From: Candidatus Rhodoluna planktonica
GTDB taxonomy: Bacteria; Actinomycetota; Actinomycetes; Actinomycetales; Microbacteriaceae
Direction of reading: 5' to 3'
Length of the DNA stretch: 64,000 nt
NCBI RefSeq assembly: GCF_001854225.1
Contig: NZ_CP015208.1
Coordinates: 744,001 to 808,000, forward strand
Below, one piece after another: positions 63,055 to 64,000 of this stretch. The notes below the pieces were generated by a model that ran no database searches, was not told where the DNA came from, and was given only the letters and a program-made list of their open reading frames with translations. Each line of letters starts with the position of its first letter. Within the stretch, counting starts at the first letter, position 1. The position numbers were made by a program, and so were the translations under genes.

Positions 63055-63059
63055 AGGCT
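63054..63059 (+). promoter_or_regulatory. -10-like TAGGCT, 6 nt before the 107-aa gene
   Basis: TAGGCT starts on the last T of the qcrB terminator and is followed by AGAGGC and ATG at 63066. AGAGG is too close to the ATG to act as a ribosome site. Leaderless start inferred. Confidence 0.45.
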
Positions 63060-63065
63060 AGAGGC

Positions 63066-63389
63066 ATGATTGCCGCGTCTTTTATTTTCCAACCCAATAA
63101 CACCCAGGGAGATTTTGAACTTCTGGATAACCAGATAATGGCATTTACGGAGTCGATTCCGGAATACCTAGGTAAAACTAAGTGGGTTTCGCCGGATGGT
63201 GCGCAGACAAATGTCATCTATTACTTTGAGACCAAAGCCGCTCTTCAGCAACTGATGCAGTTCGAGACTCATAAAGTAGCCAAATCAAGGAATTCAGAGT
63301 GGTACGACGGTTACCGCGTAGAGATTTACGAAGTCATTAGTCAGTATGGGCAATCGGCGAATCTGAGCCGTGGTAACCATGCGCGATAG
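63066..63389 (+). CDS. small protein, possible dimeric alpha-beta barrel (ABM-like)
   Basis: The 107-residue protein alternates strands and helices in the pattern of dimeric alpha-beta barrel proteins (antibiotic biosynthesis monooxygenase-like): MIAASFIFQP strand, helix around DFELLDNQIMAFTESI, TNVIYYFETKAALQQLM and a final VEIYEVISQYG strand. No catalytic residues can be named. It is probably co-transcribed with the TipAS-domain gene, which starts inside its 3' end. I am not sure of the family. Confidence 0.7.
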   Translation: MIAASFIFQPNNTQGDFELLDNQIMAFTESIPEYLGKTKWVSPDGAQTNVIYYFETKAALQQLMQFETHKVAKSRNSEWYDGYRVEIYEVISQYGQSANLSRGNHAR

Positions 63390-63723
63390 CGACCTAACTG
63401 GAAATCATTCCAGCTACTACCAAAACAACTACACCAAAGCAGAGAACCAGCGATTCACCGAGCAATTTGGTGCCCTGACTAACGAGTTCAAACTGCAGAT
63501 GCTGGCCGGGTCTGAGCCATCAGATCCTGATGTGCAGCAATTGGTTGCACAACACTATGAATTTTGTCTCCAATTTTGGAAACCTAACCGAGAGACTTAC
63601 ATTTCTTTGGCCACTAGTTACCTATTGCCATCGCCATATCGCGATTCGTACGAGTCTGTAGCTTCAGGCTTGGCAAAGTTTCACTACGACGCCATCGTCC
63701 ACTGGGCCAACCATAACCTGTAG
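63379..63723 (+). CDS. stand-alone TipAS-domain protein
   Basis: The 114-residue protein resembles the TipAS antibiotic-recognition domain normally found fused to a MerR-type DNA-binding domain (TipA) or as small drug-binding proteins such as AlbA-type albicidin binders. The hallmark order is visible: an N-terminal helix with AENQRFTEQFGALTNEF, the GSEPSDPDVQQLVAQHYEF segment (two thirds along the usual domain) and the final helices YRDSYESVASGLAKFHYDAIVHW. No DNA-binding domain is attached. ATG 63379 or GTG 63370 may start it, both inside the previous gene. It may bind a hydrophobic small molecule. Confidence 0.8.
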   Translation: MRDSDLTGNHSSYYQNNYTKAENQRFTEQFGALTNEFKLQMLAGSEPSDPDVQQLVAQHYEFCLQFWKPNRETYISLATSYLLPSPYRDSYESVASGLAKFHYDAIVHWANHNL

Positions 63724-63784
63724 CAGCAACGTGGATTGCCGTAACCGCTCACGATGCGCAACAGCATCATAGGCATTAAAAAGA

Positions 63785-63810
63785 AAAACCCCTCCGTCAG
63801 GAGGGGTTTT
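63785..63810. terminator. bidirectional terminator between TipAS gene and ctaF
   Basis: AAAACCCCTCC (63785-63795), loop GTCA, GGAGGGGTTTT (63800-63810). It serves the forward unit ending at 63723 and the reverse ctaF ending at 63822. Confidence 0.92.
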
Positions 63811-63821
63811 CTGTTAACAGG

Positions 63822-64000
63822 TTAGTGCGCGAACTGACCGCGGCTGTGTTCGAAAACAAAACCGATTAGAGCCACCAAAGCCAATGGGAAGGCGATGAAC
63901 ATCAACCACCAACCGATAGCTAGCGAGGCAAAGGCAAGAGCGGCGAAGGCACCCAAGAAGAATGGCCACCAGCTCCAAGGTGCGAAGAAGCCAATCTCTG
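63822..64000 (-). CDS. ctaF: cytochrome c oxidase subunit 4 CtaF, C-terminal part
   Basis: The reverse strand is open from the window edge to a TAA at 63822-63824 and encodes about 58 residues: EIGFFAPWSWWPFFLG, then two hydrophobic helices (ALAFASLAIGWWLMFIAFPL and ALVALIGFVFE), ending HSRGQFAH. This matches the C-terminal half of the actinobacterial oxidase subunit IV, a small membrane protein of about 130 residues. The start lies outside the window, where ctaD and ctaC would be expected. It runs towards the terminator shared with the TipAS gene. Confidence 0.88.
   Translation of the reverse strand, partial: EIGFFAPWSWWPFFLGAFAALAFASLAIGWWLMFIAFPLALVALIGFVFEHSRGQFAH

Overview
This window is a gene-dense chromosomal segment of an actinobacterium, most likely a small-genome member of the Microbacteriaceae (Rhodoluna/Aquiluna-like freshwater lineages would fit). 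Grounds: actinobacterial marker genes (opcA, two RbpA-family proteins, pafBC, whiA, qcrCAB with a diheme QcrC, a ctaF-type cytochrome oxidase subunit IV, a GlgA/GlgM-type GT4 enzyme), gene orders shared with Mycobacterium and other Actinobacteria, roughly balanced GC rather than the high GC of most relatives, and very short intergenic spaces. The taxonomic placement is inference from gene content, not a database match.

Layout: 1-7148 carries the 3' end of coaE followed by uvrB, uvrA and uvrC (nucleotide excision repair). 7261-13611 runs forward with rapZ-whiA, a superoxide dismutase, the lower-glycolysis set gap-pgk-tpiA, secG and an RbpA-family gene. 13672-21728 is a reverse operon tkt-tal-pgi-zwf-opcA-pgl (pentose phosphate pathway plus glucose-6-phosphate isomerase). 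21935-25092 holds ctaB, ctaA (heme O and heme A synthesis) and a photolyase. 25308-29303 is the operon sufB-sufD-Rieske ferredoxin-sufC-sufT, closed by a strong terminator shared with the convergent bioY. 30045-38805 has an ABC-F protein, SURF1, two small conserved genes, fabG and a second SDR, serB, the divergent glgC/glgA pair, an ABC ATPase and rpmE2. 38848-45211 has an exonuclease, a hydrolase-glycosyltransferase pair, a histidine phosphatase, tRNA-Leu(GAG), a small acidic protein, uppP, a PAC2-family protein and a HAD hydrolase. 45211-55629 follows the familiar actinobacterial order trmI-[proteasome]-FKBP-pafB-pafC-tatA-tatC-helY-lnt-dpm1-rbpA, but the proteasome/pupylation genes are absent. 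55723-64000 has GDPD, a YczE-like membrane protein, a NUDIX hydrolase, trpD, the respiratory operon ctaE-qcrC-qcrA-qcrB, a two-gene unit with a stand-alone TipAS domain, and the 3' end of ctaF on the reverse strand.

Functionally the region combines central sugar metabolism (glycolysis, pentose phosphate, glycogen) with assembly of the aerobic bcc-aa3 respiratory chain (ctaA, ctaB, SURF1, ctaE, ctaF, qcrCAB), Fe-S cluster assembly, DNA repair, and cell-envelope and protein export functions (secG, tatAC, lnt, dpm1, uppP).

I see no mobile element, prophage, CRISPR array or obvious horizontally acquired island, and no intergenic stretch over 300 bases. The most informative non-coding signal is a repeated arrangement at 14 gene starts: a -10-like hexamer of form TANNNT lies 5-9 bases (usually exactly 6) before an ATG or GTG that lacks a ribosome binding site, which points to widespread leaderless transcription. 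Other points worth a second look are an 11-bp perfect inverted repeat just before rapZ, a hairpin at the predicted 5' end of the rpmE2 mRNA, a palindrome over the bioY promoter, and the missing proteasome block. I did not find a convincing wholly new multi-gene system.
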